A DNA stretch of 64,000 nucleotides from Niastella sp966211305 (GCA_966211305.1 CBIHPC010000010.1:1-64000); one strand, 5' to 3'. Positions 26,009 through 34,017 are shown, counted from the stretch's first letter. Notes: a model not told the origin generated them from the letters alone. Numbers and translations are program-made.

Positions 26009-26914
26009 TTAATTAAACGACTGCCTGAATTCCAGCGGTGACAGCTTTGTCTTCGATTTAAACAACTTGCTAAATGACGGCAAATGTTCGAAACCTAATT
26101 CATATGCTATTTGGCTAATAGAAAGACTAGTGGTTGATAACTTTACCTTTGCATTTTCAATAAGTTTGTTGTGAATGTGTTGTTGTGTATTTAGTCCCGT
26201 TAATACCTTTAATAAACTGCTTAGGTAATTAGGTGATAGGTTTAGTTGTTCAGAAATATATTTGACAGTAGGCACTCCACTGGCAGCTAACTTATCACTG
26301 GAAAAGTAATCAATCAATACATTTTCCAGACGTTCCAATATTTCATGGTTCGTTTTCTCACGCGTGATGAACTGGCGATTGTAGAACCGTTCAGAATAAT
26401 TAAGTAAGGTTTCAACTTGTGAAATGATGATTTTTTTGCTGAATTTGTCAATATTAGCACCGTATTCCTGTTGAATATTTTGTATAATATTATCAATCGT
26501 TTTTTCTTCTTTTCCTGAAAGGAATAATGCTTCATTTACAAAATAATTCCAAAAATCATATTGCTTTATAATGACAGCTAATGGTGTATTCCATAGAAAG
26601 TCAGGATGAATAAGTAACATCCATCCTGATTGTTTTAATTCTTCCTCTGCGCCAGAACAAATACTATAAACCTGGTTGGGCGACATAAAGAATAGCACGC
26701 CTTCGTTAAAGTCATATTGTTGTTGTCCGTATCGTACTTTGAAGTTCGAAATTCTTTTTATGGATATACAAAAAACATCAAATGACAAATTCATTGGTTC
26801 AGCACTGGTCAAATGCTTAATATCTGCCAAATTTATTACACTAATTAGTGGATGTTCAGGTTTAGGAAGTCCTCTAAACTGATGATATTCGCTAATTGTT
26901 TTAAAGCGCTTCAT
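26009..26914 (-). CDS. AraC family transcriptional regulator
   Basis: The 301-residue protein has an N-terminal AraC-binding cupin region (FKVRYGQQQYDFNEGVLFFMSPNQVYSI). The C-terminal double HTH is at about residues 200-300, with YISEQLNLSPNYLSSLLKVLTGLNTQQHIHNKLI and IAYELGFEHLPSFSKLFKSKTKLSPLEFR. The gene begins 4 bp after the oxidoreductase stop codon, so both are on one transcript, and it probably regulates that operon. Confidence 0.88.
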   Translation of the reverse strand: MKRFKTISEYHQFRGLPKPEHPLISVINLADIKHLTSAEPMNLSFDVFCISIKRISNFKVRYGQQQYDFNEGVLFFMSPNQVYSICSGAEEELKQSGWMLLIHPDFLWNTPLAVIIKQYDFWNYFVNEALFLSGKEEKTIDNIIQNIQQEYGANIDKFSKKIIISQVETLLNYSERFYNRQFITREKTNHEILERLENVLIDYFSSDKLAASGVPTVKYISEQLNLSPNYLSSLLKVLTGLNTQQHIHNKLIENAKVKLSTTSLSISQIAYELGFEHLPSFSKLFKSKTKLSPLEFRQSFN

Positions 26915-26918
26915 AAAT

Positions 26919-27884
26919 CTATTTTTCTTTCGTTACTTCCAACACCAATTTTCCTGGTCTGCGCTTTATCTGGGCTTCCCGGTGCGCATCACTTACCTGC
27001 ACCAGAGGGTATACCTTATTTATCGCGACCTTCAATTTATTTTCATCAAAAAGCCGGCTAATCTCTGTTAACCACCCCTGAATTTTATTCTCTCCGTAAA
27101 TAACATGGCCTCTTGCATTTTTTCCTGCGAGTGCTTTTGTAACATCCTCAATCAACGGATAGCCTTGAGTGGTTGACAATCTGCCGTTTTTGTTCATGAT
27201 CTTTATAGACTTCAATTGCATTTCGCTTCCAAGTACGGCAGCGTCAAACACTACATCAATGTCTTTAAGCAATTCCTCAAATTTTTGACTCTGATAATCA
27301 ATTACTTCATCAGCACCCAATTGCTTTAAAAAATCAAAATCGGCTGTCTTGGCAGTTCCTATCACGTATGCACCTTTCCATTTGGCGAATTGTACAGCAA
27401 AATGTCCCACATTGCCAGCAGCACCATGGATCAACACCCGCTCTCCTGGTTGTACCTGCCCACCTCTAATAATGCCATCCCAGGCTGTAATTGCAGATAC
27501 CGGCACTGCTGCTGCTTGATTAAAAGTAATACTCTTTGGTTTTAATGCAAATTTTTGAGCGTCCGCTGCTACATATTCTGCGTAACTACCATCACCTGGG
27601 AAATTGGGGATTCCAAAAACTTCATCTCCCTGTTTAAAACCTGTTACCTCACTGCCAACTTCTTCTATAATACCAGAGGCATCCCATCCAAGGACAATAG
27701 GCAAATGCAATCTGACATGCAAACGGGAAATAACACTGCCATCACGTATCTTCAGATCTATGGGGTTGACAGCACTCGCATACACCTTTACTAAAATTTC
27801 ATTGGACGCAGGAATGGGACGTTCAACCTCTTCTAATTTCATTACTTCCGGTTGTCCAAATTCGTGAATTCTGATTGCTTTCAT
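26919..27884 (-). CDS. NADP-dependent zinc-independent alcohol dehydrogenase/quinone oxidoreductase
   Basis: The ATG at 27884 (MKAIRIHEFGQPEVMKLEEV) is the standard family start; the frame extends 21 hydrophobic codons further but that is unlikely to be used. The 321-residue medium-chain reductase has a GroES-like domain (VYASAVNPIDLKIRDG, PIVLGWDASGIIEEVG) without zinc ligands. Its Rossmann domain contains VLIHGAAGNVGHFAVQFAKWKGAYVIGTA. It probably reduces quinones or reactive carbonyls with NADPH. The downstream AraC gene is co-transcribed. Confidence 0.85.
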   Translation of the reverse strand: MKAIRIHEFGQPEVMKLEEVERPIPASNEILVKVYASAVNPIDLKIRDGSVISRLHVRLHLPIVLGWDASGIIEEVGSEVTGFKQGDEVFGIPNFPGDGSYAEYVAADAQKFALKPKSITFNQAAAVPVSAITAWDGIIRGGQVQPGERVLIHGAAGNVGHFAVQFAKWKGAYVIGTAKTADFDFLKQLGADEVIDYQSQKFEELLKDIDVVFDAAVLGSEMQLKSIKIMNKNGRLSTTQGYPLIEDVTKALAGKNARGHVIYGENKIQGWLTEISRLFDENKLKVAINKVYPLVQVSDAHREAQIKRRPGKLVLEVTKEK

Positions 27885-27905
27885 GTTTCTTTTTGTTTGA
27901 TGACA

Positions 27906-27913
27906 CAAAACTA
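27906..27913 (-). promoter_or_regulatory. Candidate -7 element for the oxidoreductase-araC operon
   Basis: Minus-strand TAGTTTTG matches TAnnTTTG, 22 bp before the chosen ATG. No well-spaced TTG is present, so the match is suggestive only. Confidence 0.4.
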
Positions 27914-28037
27914 AACACAAGTAAAAAATCAGATTTAGCCAAAACATTCTTTGATTTAGTCAGAATCAGGAAAAAAACTAATGCTGGCGCAAAGTATGTT
28001 GCTTCTATAAAGGTTAAACGCGTGCCGCCTGCGCTTT

Positions 28038-28436
28038 TCAGCCAATCCCCGATCTACTGGGGCATGCTCTACTTGGACATGAACGCACTAAAAAAGAGAA
28101 GGCTATAAGTCGTTGGACTTCACTGACATATGCAACGATTGCATATGTAACATTTAAAATTGAAAACAAAACCATTAACAGCCAACCAATCTTTCTTTTC
28201 GCTATAAACAAGCATAACCCAATTGATGGGTAGAGGAAATGAATAGAAAATAGAAGTTGAAATTCGGAATCGCTTATTAACTCAAATGCTGTTTTTTTAA
28301 ATAGCCAAAGAAAATATAAAAGCGCACAGATAACGACTGAACAGCAAATACACGTATAGAGGACGAAGAGTATTCCGACTTGTTTGTGTTCACTTTCAAA
28401 GTCGGTTAATGTATCAATTTGATTATTCATGTTCAT
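28038..28436 (-). CDS. Small hypothetical membrane protein, C-terminus probably altered
   Basis: The 132-residue protein has about four hydrophobic segments (VGILFVLYTCICCSVVICALLYFLWLF; LLFSIHFLYPSIGLCLFIA; GWLLMVLFSILNVTYAIVAYV). The last 20 residues (SFLVRSCPSRACPSRSGIG) differ in character and come from GC-richer DNA around 28040-28090, suggesting that the original 3-prime end was replaced by a junction. No family recognised. The start lies next to the candidate recombination hairpin at 28450-28625. Confidence 0.5.
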   Translation of the reverse strand: MNMNNQIDTLTDFESEHKQVGILFVLYTCICCSVVICALLYFLWLFKKTAFELISDSEFQLLFSIHFLYPSIGLCLFIAKRKIGWLLMVLFSILNVTYAIVAYVSEVQRLIAFSFLVRSCPSRACPSRSGIG

Positions 28437-28449
28437 CTAAAGCGAGCAT

Positions 28450-28625
28450 GACGTATAACGCCCAGGGCTTGGGAATGTGGCGATATTCCGTGTTACATCA
28501 GCCGGGACTGGTACTGAGTAAAGTGAATTTATCGGTCAGATTGATATATTGCTGAGTAACGATATGTCGATGAGAATATATAATCGTTAAGCCGCCATAC
28601 CGCCAAACCCTATGTTAGCTGTTGC
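28450..28625. repeat. Long imperfect hairpin resembling an attC-like cassette boundary
   Basis: The outer arms (28452-28483, with TATAACGCCCAGGGCTTGGG, and 28590-28622, with CGCCAAACCC and GTTAGC) are imperfect inverted repeats. They enclose about 105 bp with further inner pairing (AACGAT / ATCGTT). On the minus strand it starts within the stop codon of a gene remnant (28615) and ends just before the next gene start (28436), the layout of integron cassette junctions. Core heptamers are degenerate and no integrase is in the window. Confidence 0.35.
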
Positions 28626-28767
28626 TCTTTTTTCTTTTAAAAATTAAATTATAAGCGTCGGTGTCTCCTCCAAATGTTGGTACAACCAGTAGTAACATTA
28701 CGCCTCCTTCATATTTGAACAAATTCCCAATTGAATTACAAATGTTGAGTTTACGACTGTCAGCCCA
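28615..28767 (-). pseudogene. C-terminal remnant of a membrane protein
   Basis: A 50-codon frame without a start reads ADSRKLNICNSIGNLFKYEG, then GVMLLLVVPTFGGDTDAYNL, then IFKRKKSNS and a stop at 28615. The hydrophobic segment with a basic tail looks like the end of a membrane protein. A stop codon lies directly upstream (28768-28770). The parent family was not recognised. Confidence 0.4.
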
Positions 28768-28799
28768 CTATTGCCAATATGATGTTGGCAGTAGCTTTT

Positions 28800-29561
28800 C
28801 TATTGGTCGTCATACACTTTCAATGGTTTAAAGTTCTTAAATCTAATATATCCAGGTTCATATTTTTTGTCTCTCATAATAATTTTCTCTTTCCCATTTT
28901 TGTCATAAGTAGAAACTGTTAAACCGTCAAACAGCTCAACGCTTGCGAACACTTTTAGGCTGTCGCCTTTAATATTTAAGAATACTGTTGAACAGCCACC
29001 ATAAACCAAAAATGCATCTATGCAGCCGAGTTCTTTGTTATAAAGCATATTTGGATAGTCCTGTGAGTTTACGATTGATATTAGTTTTTGCTCTTGGTTA
29101 TCGTATATAAATAGTCGTCTCACTTCATTTGCACCTCTTGCAGCAGTTCCTGAAATAAAGGTTATGTCATTAAAATTGTCGTTATTGAAATCTGAAATAT
29201 TAGGCTCAAATCCAATTAAAGAAGTGGTTTCGTAACAATAGTTATTCTGAACCATCCAAGTTTCAGGGTCTTTAATAGTATATCTTCCTTTGGTGTAAAA
29301 TTTAATTATTACATAGGTGTCGTCATAAACCCTAAATTTTATTAGTTCTATTTTGCATTTTCCTTTTTCGCCAATATTTAGACTGTCAACAAACGTATCT
29401 ATTATCTCAGTTTTTGACGTATCTGAGTTTTGCCGCTCGGAAGGGATAGTCTCATTAATAGAAATCTTAGTCGTACCAGTCTTATTAATAGCTTTTTCTG
29501 TCTCGCTTTTTGAATTACACGAAACTAAAATTGTCAAAAATAATAGTGTGAATAATTTCAT
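28800..29561 (-). CDS. Hypothetical lipoprotein with FG-GAP-like segment
   Basis: The ATG at 29561 gives a lipobox (LTILVSCNSK, Cys at residue 16) and 253 residues; a start 27 bp upstream is less apt. A Ser/Thr-rich linker precedes a beta domain. NISDFNNDNFNDITFISGT has the D-x-N-x-D-x-x-D pattern of FG-GAP/VCBS calcium loops. Repeated strands end RFKNFKPLKVYDDQ. Function is unknown. The gene is AT-rich; a repeat shared with 22807-22849 lies immediately before its start. Confidence 0.6.
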   Translation of the reverse strand: MKLFTLLFLTILVSCNSKSETEKAINKTGTTKISINETIPSERQNSDTSKTEIIDTFVDSLNIGEKGKCKIELIKFRVYDDTYVIIKFYTKGRYTIKDPETWMVQNNYCYETTSLIGFEPNISDFNNDNFNDITFISGTAARGANEVRRLFIYDNQEQKLISIVNSQDYPNMLYNKELGCIDAFLVYGGCSTVFLNIKGDSLKVFASVELFDGLTVSTYDKNGKEKIIMRDKKYEPGYIRFKNFKPLKVYDDQ

Positions 29562-29580
29562 CGTGAGGTATCCTGTAATA

Positions 29581-29623
29581 ACATTCATTTTAATTTGGTT
29601 ATTAATGGTTTAAGCTTAAAAAT
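29581..29623. repeat. Copy of the boundary repeat at 22807-22849
   Basis: It contains TATTAATGGTTTAAGC (29600-29615); about 34 of 43 positions match the copy 6.8 kb away. It overlaps the upstream region of the lipoprotein gene. Confidence 0.5.
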
Positions 29624-29754
29624 GAGATAAATGATCAGTTATTTATGATTGTAAGTGAACTTTTACTGAAATCAGTGAAGTTTCATTAAAAAAAGATGTA
29701 CAAATTGGAAAAAAAATCTAGTTATGCCAGCACGTGATCAACTTACACTAAAAA

Positions 29755-29995
29755 GTAATTTACTTCCAATGAAAAACATATTACAACCGGCAAAAAGTAA
29801 TCATCTTTTCTTTAAATAATGTTAACTATGATAAAAAAAATTTATATTCAATGCAGCCTGTATTATAACGGCCAACGCTAACGTTATGGCCCGAAAAAAA
29901 ATAATTATCGTCCTTTAAAAAGTAACTATGACCTGGTAATAAGTAAATATCTCCCAAAAAAAGTAACTATGACCCGGAAAAAGTAATTATCGTCT
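29755..29995. repeat. Array of 20-21-bp spaced GTAACTATGA-like iterons
   Basis: Five units start at 29901, 29922, 29943, 29963 and 29983 (TAATTATCGTC, GTAACTATGACC, GTAAATATCTCC, GTAACTATGACCC, GTAATTATCGTC), spaced 21, 21, 20 and 20 bp. Weaker relatives lie at 29755, 29797 and 29822. The consensus equals that of the array at 20020-20137. The array abuts a decayed reading frame, compatible with one end of a lost mobile element. Confidence 0.6.
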
Positions 29996-30278
29996 CACAG
30001 CACTTCACAATTATCCGGTAAATGCGTTTTAATGGACAAATTAAGGGAGGGCGATTAGAAGGGAAGCTGCTTTTAAGACGCCTGTAATTTTGCTCCAGTT
30101 GCTGCACATACTGTTTTAATTCCTCCCGTTCAGCAGTCAGCCTGGCATTCTCCTCTGTTAGGACGTCCATCATTGCTACAAGTTGTTCCACCTTTTGATT
30201 TTACGATTCGTCCAATTGTTCCCGCTCCGAACTGATCTTATTAACATTCAATTTGGCATTTGTAAAGCTCGTCTTTCC
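29967..30278 (-). pseudogene. Decayed coiled-coil protein gene with in-frame stop
   Basis: The frame reads TNAKLNVNKISSEREQLDES, stop (near 30200), then NQKVEQLVAMMDVLTEENAR and LTAEREELKQYVQQLEQNYR, and loses its character at the iteron array. Both halves are in the same frame and form one continuous heptad pattern, so a single nonsense change in an old gene is the simplest reading. It may be the accessory or N-terminal part of a transposase, but the sequence does not identify it. Confidence 0.4.
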
Positions 30279-30284
30279 CCGGGA

Positions 30285-30707
30285 TCATCCAGTTTTCCGC
30301 TCAATAGCCATCTGCCGGTAAACCTGGCATATTGATTTTGAAGTTTCGCTAATCTTTGGGTCCTGCGTAATAACAGTTTCCAAAAAGCTGCGATTGGCAT
30401 CACCCCATTTATTCAAAGCATCAATAACAGGCATCAACGACCAACCGATCTCCGTAAGCGAATATTCCACTTTAGGCGGCAATTGCGGGTACGTTTTCTT
30501 TTCTACCATGCCATGCATCTCCAATTCTTTGAGTTGTACGTTCAATACCCTGCGGGTAGCGCCGGGCAATACACGCACCAGCTCGCTGGGACGTTTTATA
30601 TCAATCGAAATGGCATGTAGCAAGGCTGGCTTCCATTTGCCGTTCAGCACTTCTTTTGTCAGGTGCAGACCGCAATCTATAGTGAGGGGCGTCTTTCTTT
30701 CGTACAT
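30285..30707 (-). CDS. HxlR family transcriptional regulator
   Basis: The 140-residue protein carries the HxlR winged helix: LTKEVLNGKWKPALLHAI, RPSELVRVLPGATRRVLNVQLKELEMHGMVEKKTYPQLPPKVEYSLTEIGWSLMPVIDALNKWGD. These regulators sense aldehydes or other electrophiles, or redox state. It diverges from the Old Yellow Enzyme gene with a perfect palindrome in between, so it probably represses both genes. Confidence 0.9.
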   Translation of the reverse strand: MYERKTPLTIDCGLHLTKEVLNGKWKPALLHAISIDIKRPSELVRVLPGATRRVLNVQLKELEMHGMVEKKTYPQLPPKVEYSLTEIGWSLMPVIDALNKWGDANRSFLETVITQDPKISETSKSICQVYRQMAIERKTG

Positions 30708-30723
30708 AACTGTTCACTTTACT

Positions 30724-30767
30724 CAAAAATAGACATTGTATCTTAATTTATCCAGGGGATAAATTAA
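30724..30767. promoter_or_regulatory. HxlR operator and hxlR promoter in the divergent spacer
   Basis: Arms TTAATTTATCC (30743-30753) and GGATAAATTAA (30757-30767) are perfectly inverted around AGG. On the minus strand, TATTTTTG (30724-30731) matches TAnnTTTG 17 bp before the hxlR start; the dyad would cover its -33 region. This is the expected place for an autoregulated operator that also controls the reductase gene at 30837. Confidence 0.72.
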
Positions 30768-30836
30768 TCCCTATACCATTAGTTTCTCCCGTATTGTGCT
30801 GTTGTTCCGTATACCCGAGGTTTGTAAAAAAAAATA

Positions 30837-31952
30837 ATGAAAAATACAGCACAGGCTTTATTGACTGAATACCAATTGGGCGATTTGAAATTAAACAACC
30901 GGGTAGTTATGGCGCCAATGACGCGTGCAAGAGCCACCAATGCAGGTCTGGTACCTACAGCATTAATGGCCACGTATTATGCACAACGCGCCTCAGCAGG
31001 CTTGATCGTGAGTGAAGGCACCTGGGTGAGTGCAAAGGCTAAAGGCTTTATTAACGTGCCGGGTATCTACACCCGGGAACAGATAGAAGGATGGAAACTG
31101 GTGACCGCTGCCGTACACGACAAAGGCGGTTTGATCTTCTCCCAGTTAGGGCATATTGGCTCCGCATCCCATCCGGATTTCTTTGATGGCGAACTGCCTG
31201 CCGGACCTTCCCCCATAAATCCGCAAACCCATTCTTTTACTCCTGAAGGTTTTAAAGAAACACTTACGCCCCGCGAACTGACCGCCGCTGAGATCAGACA
31301 AACAGTACAGGATTTTAAGCAGGCTGCTAAAAATGCCATGGAAGCCGGATTTGATGGTGTTGAGGTACATGCCCAGGCGGGTATGTTGATTCCTCAATTT
31401 TTAAGTATCGCTACCAATCAGCGCACCGATGCGTATGGAGGCAGTATTGAAAACCGTTCGCGCATTGTATTTGAGATACTGGATGCCATTTTAGAAGTTT
31501 GGGACAGCACACGTGTAGCCATCAAATTTACACCGGTTGCAATCAGCCATGTAGGCATCGTAAAGCCAGATGAAGAAACGATTCCAGTGTTCCAGTACAT
31601 CCTTAAAAAATTGAGTGATTATAATCTCGCTTACCTGCACATTGTGGGACCCGCAGAAGACTTAGCCGGCACCCCGGTAGCGGCATTACAGCACAATTAT
31701 TTCAGCCATTTCCGCCATCACTATCGCGGCAGGCTGATGGCCAATCTGGGCTTCACGCAGGAAAGCGGCAATGCAATTCTGGAAGCAGGTACAGCCGACC
31801 TGGTATCTTTTGGCACACCATTCATAGCCAACCCGGATCTGGTAGAGCGCTTTAAGTATAACCTGCCATTGTCAGAAGCCAACCGGGATACATATTATGC
31901 CGGGAATGAAAACGGATATGCCGATTACCCTGCCGCGGTTCTCCCAAAGTAA
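30837..31952 (+). CDS. Alkene reductase of the Old Yellow Enzyme family (NemA-like)
   Basis: The 371-residue FMN barrel protein has RVVMAPMTRARA (FMN-binding), a His-x-x-Asn-equivalent region VEVHAQAGMLIPQFLS, and TNQRTDAYGGSIENRSRIVFEILD, the classic OYE signature. GRLMANLGFTQESGNAILEAGTADLVSFGTPFIANPDLVERF forms the phosphate site. In the usual HxAHGYL motif the second conserved His is replaced (VHAQAGML), which may alter substrate activation. It uses NAD(P)H to reduce activated alkenes or nitro compounds. It is controlled in all likelihood by the divergent HxlR protein. Confidence 0.9.
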   Translation: MKNTAQALLTEYQLGDLKLNNRVVMAPMTRARATNAGLVPTALMATYYAQRASAGLIVSEGTWVSAKAKGFINVPGIYTREQIEGWKLVTAAVHDKGGLIFSQLGHIGSASHPDFFDGELPAGPSPINPQTHSFTPEGFKETLTPRELTAAEIRQTVQDFKQAAKNAMEAGFDGVEVHAQAGMLIPQFLSIATNQRTDAYGGSIENRSRIVFEILDAILEVWDSTRVAIKFTPVAISHVGIVKPDEETIPVFQYILKKLSDYNLAYLHIVGPAEDLAGTPVAALQHNYFSHFRHHYRGRLMANLGFTQESGNAILEAGTADLVSFGTPFIANPDLVERFKYNLPLSEANRDTYYAGNENGYADYPAAVLPK

Positions 31953-32003
31953 AAGCCTCCATCTCCGGGTTCGAGAAATTTCCAACGTGGGGCACTTAAA
32001 AAG

Positions 32004-32034
32004 AAGCCTCGATTAGCAGTCGGGGCTTTTTTTG
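32004..32034 (+). terminator. Terminator after the alkene reductase gene
   Basis: AAGCCTCGATT (32004-32014) pairs with AGTCGGGGCTT (32018-32028) using G-T pairs, then a T run to 32034. Confidence 0.75.
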
Positions 32035-32108
32035 TTTTTATATTACAATTGCCGCCAACCGTGAGTTAAAAAAAAGCAATATGAGTTGGTAATCTATGCT
32101 AATATTCC

Positions 32109-33491
32109 CTACTTCTTATTCCCCGGCATCTCCTGTCCGTTCTGATACAGAATAAGACGCTTTACCGCTCCCTTTTCATCCTTTACGAATTCTATTTTGG
32201 CATCCACTACTTTCAAAAAGAACAGGTATTCTTTTTCGGCAAACAGTTCGAATTTGCTTTGGCCGGTAGCCTGTCCAAACATTTTATCATTTTCTACCGT
32301 CACCGTAATTGAAAAACCAGGTGCCAGTTCATATTCGCCAACATATTGTTTTAATACATCAGGTGAAACGGCCATTTCTTTCTTTACTTCTTCTTTAAGA
32401 CCATACAATACCTGCCTGGTTTTCTTCAGCACATCGCCCGGGGTTTCGTGATTACGCAAAATGATGATTGTTTTGTCTTTTTCAATATTCCGTTCGATAT
32501 AGGTATTATACCCCGGCCAACTTCCTGAATGATTTACTATTTTGCCCGCGCCTTTTACTTCTGCAATAGCCCAGCCAAAACCATAGTTCGTTTTTTTGCC
32601 ATCATTCAATGTGCCGGGTTGAAGAGCCTCCCCCATCATTTCTTTGCTTATCAGCTTTTCGGTATATAGCGCCCTGTCCCATATCAGCAGGTCATTTACC
32701 GTAGTATTGACGGATCCATCTCCAACAATTCCATCGAGACAAAATACGGTCCCTGCAGTTTCGATTACACTATCAGGTAATGCAAATTGTTTTTTATTTC
32801 TGTCATACACATAACCAAAAGCATAATTCGGAATGGTTTTCTTTTCATACCTGCGGCGATATACGAGAGACCGCTTCATCTTCAGCGGCTTAAAAATATT
32901 TTTCTGCAGGTAATCACCAAAGCTTTGCCCCGATACTTTTTCGATGATGAACGCCAGCAACATATAACCCGTATTACTGTATTCCCATTTTTCGCCGGGC
33001 ACAAAATGGATTGGCGGTTTATATTTTGCCAGCAGGCCGATCACATCGCTATTGGTTGCAATTTTGGTTCTGTCCCAATAATTCGTAAAAAGCTGCATAT
33101 AATCCGGCAGTCCTGACGTGTGATTGAGCAGCTGCCGTATGGTGATATTGTAATAAGGAAGCTCAGGTATGAATTTACGCAGACTGTCTTCGTAATTTAG
33201 TTTACGCTGCTTTTTCAGCAGCATGATACCCATCGCCGTGAACTGTTTGGAAACCGATGCGAGTTCAAAAACTGATTCTGCATTCAAATCTGCATTGGAG
33301 GTACGGTTTGCCTTGCCAAAACTTTTCTGATAAATAATACTTCCCTTATCGGCGATAAGCACATTCCCAAAAAACTGTTGTTTATTGTACAGTCCCGAAA
33401 ACAAACTGTCCAGTTGCAACGTCCTATCCTGCGCCACACCCCCCACCGAAAACAATAACCCGATAAAACCAAAGACTTTACGCATATTCAT
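32109..33491 (-). CDS. Serine hydrolase, class C beta-lactamase-like
   Basis: The 460-residue protein has a signal peptide ending VAQ (residue 21). The catalytic S-x-x-K is Ser79-Val-Ser-Lys82 in FELASVSKQFTAMG; the second motif is Tyr-Ser-Asn in WEYSNTGYMLLAF, and HSGSWPGYNTYIER supplies the third box (His-x-Gly variant). The C-terminal 100 residues form a lipocalin-like beta domain (QYVGEYELAPGFSITVTVENDKMFGQATGQ). Members act as esterases or D-aminopeptidases, rarely as true beta-lactamases. It is exported to the periplasm. The neighbour genes give no substrate hint. Confidence 0.88.
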   Translation of the reverse strand: MNMRKVFGFIGLLFSVGGVAQDRTLQLDSLFSGLYNKQQFFGNVLIADKGSIIYQKSFGKANRTSNADLNAESVFELASVSKQFTAMGIMLLKKQRKLNYEDSLRKFIPELPYYNITIRQLLNHTSGLPDYMQLFTNYWDRTKIATNSDVIGLLAKYKPPIHFVPGEKWEYSNTGYMLLAFIIEKVSGQSFGDYLQKNIFKPLKMKRSLVYRRRYEKKTIPNYAFGYVYDRNKKQFALPDSVIETAGTVFCLDGIVGDGSVNTTVNDLLIWDRALYTEKLISKEMMGEALQPGTLNDGKKTNYGFGWAIAEVKGAGKIVNHSGSWPGYNTYIERNIEKDKTIIILRNHETPGDVLKKTRQVLYGLKEEVKKEMAVSPDVLKQYVGEYELAPGFSITVTVENDKMFGQATGQSKFELFAEKEYLFFLKVVDAKIEFVKDEKGAVKRLILYQNGQEMPGNKK

Positions 33492-33677
33492 TTTTGATTT
33501 TAGATTTACAATAACTGAAAATTCATACGCATAAGGATCATCGGTTTCTGAATTACAGCTCTAAAGGAGAGGAAATAACGATCATTACGTTTCATACAAC
33601 CTGAAATCCTATTGCACCCGTCACATAAGTCGTGTGGGCTCCCTGAATTGTTACAGTGTCAGGTTTTTGCTTTCGCC

Positions 33678-33878
33678 CTACTCCCCCAGCCCATTGGGCG
33701 AAACTTTGGCGCCCTGATGGCTTTTACCCCTGTAGCCTACCGAGATAGCATCTATTTTGCTGGTTGTTCCCCCGGAAGTTAATCCGCATTCAGCAATGAT
33801 CTCCTTCCTTGTTAATCCTTTCCCTTTATTTGCCAAAATTCTGATTTGCCGGCGGCCGCCACCAAAAAATTTTAGCAA
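33678..33878 (-). pseudogene. Remnant of a DUF234-type AAA+ ATPase
   Basis: The 66-codon frame contains QIRILANKGKGLTRKEIIAE followed by CGLTSGGTTSKI, which looks like the winged-helix segment after the ATPase core in Bacteroidota DUF234-type ATP-binding proteins. Walker motifs and the nuclease-like C-terminus are absent, and the sequence on either side is unrelated. The family call rests on memory of this short motif. The rest of 33492-33895 shows no gene. Confidence 0.4.
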
Positions 33879-33895
33879 TTATCCAAATCAGCTTT

Positions 33896-33903
33896 TATAT
33901 TTG
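33896..33903 (+). promoter_or_regulatory. -7 promoter element before the fluoride riboswitch
   Basis: TATATTTG matches TAnnTTTG. It sits 8 bp before the aptamer, where transcription of a leader RNA would begin. The -33 TTG is not evident. Confidence 0.55.
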
Positions 33904-33910
33904 CACTCAC

Positions 33911-34016
33911 AAAGGAAATGGTGTCTTCCTATTTGAACCGTCCGATACACTTCGCGACTGATGGCGCCTACAAATAGACTGGATTTTATTGTATACCGGC
34001 TTAACTATTTGTAGGC
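33911..34016 (+). promoter_or_regulatory. Fluoride riboswitch (crcB motif) with start-proximal sequestering hairpin
   Basis: The leader has the conserved fluoride aptamer layout. GGAA (33914-33917) pairs TTCC (33926-33929) around ATGGTGTC; GAACCG follows at 33935-33940, and CTGATGGCGCCTAC ends the aptamer (33958-33971). GGTGTC (33920-33925) can form the pseudoknot with GGCGCC (33963-33968). Downstream, CTATTTGTAGGC (34005-34016), one base before the ATG, is a perfect complement of GCCTACAAATAG (33966-33977), which overlaps the pseudoknot strand. Fluoride binding should therefore free the start region: a translational ON switch. Mechanism is inferred from pairing. Confidence 0.88.
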
Positions 34017-34017
34017 A

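Noticed and set aside
33678..33878. The 66-codon frame as an intact gene
   Set aside because: It holds only an internal wHTH scrap of a much larger ATPase; listed as a remnant instead.
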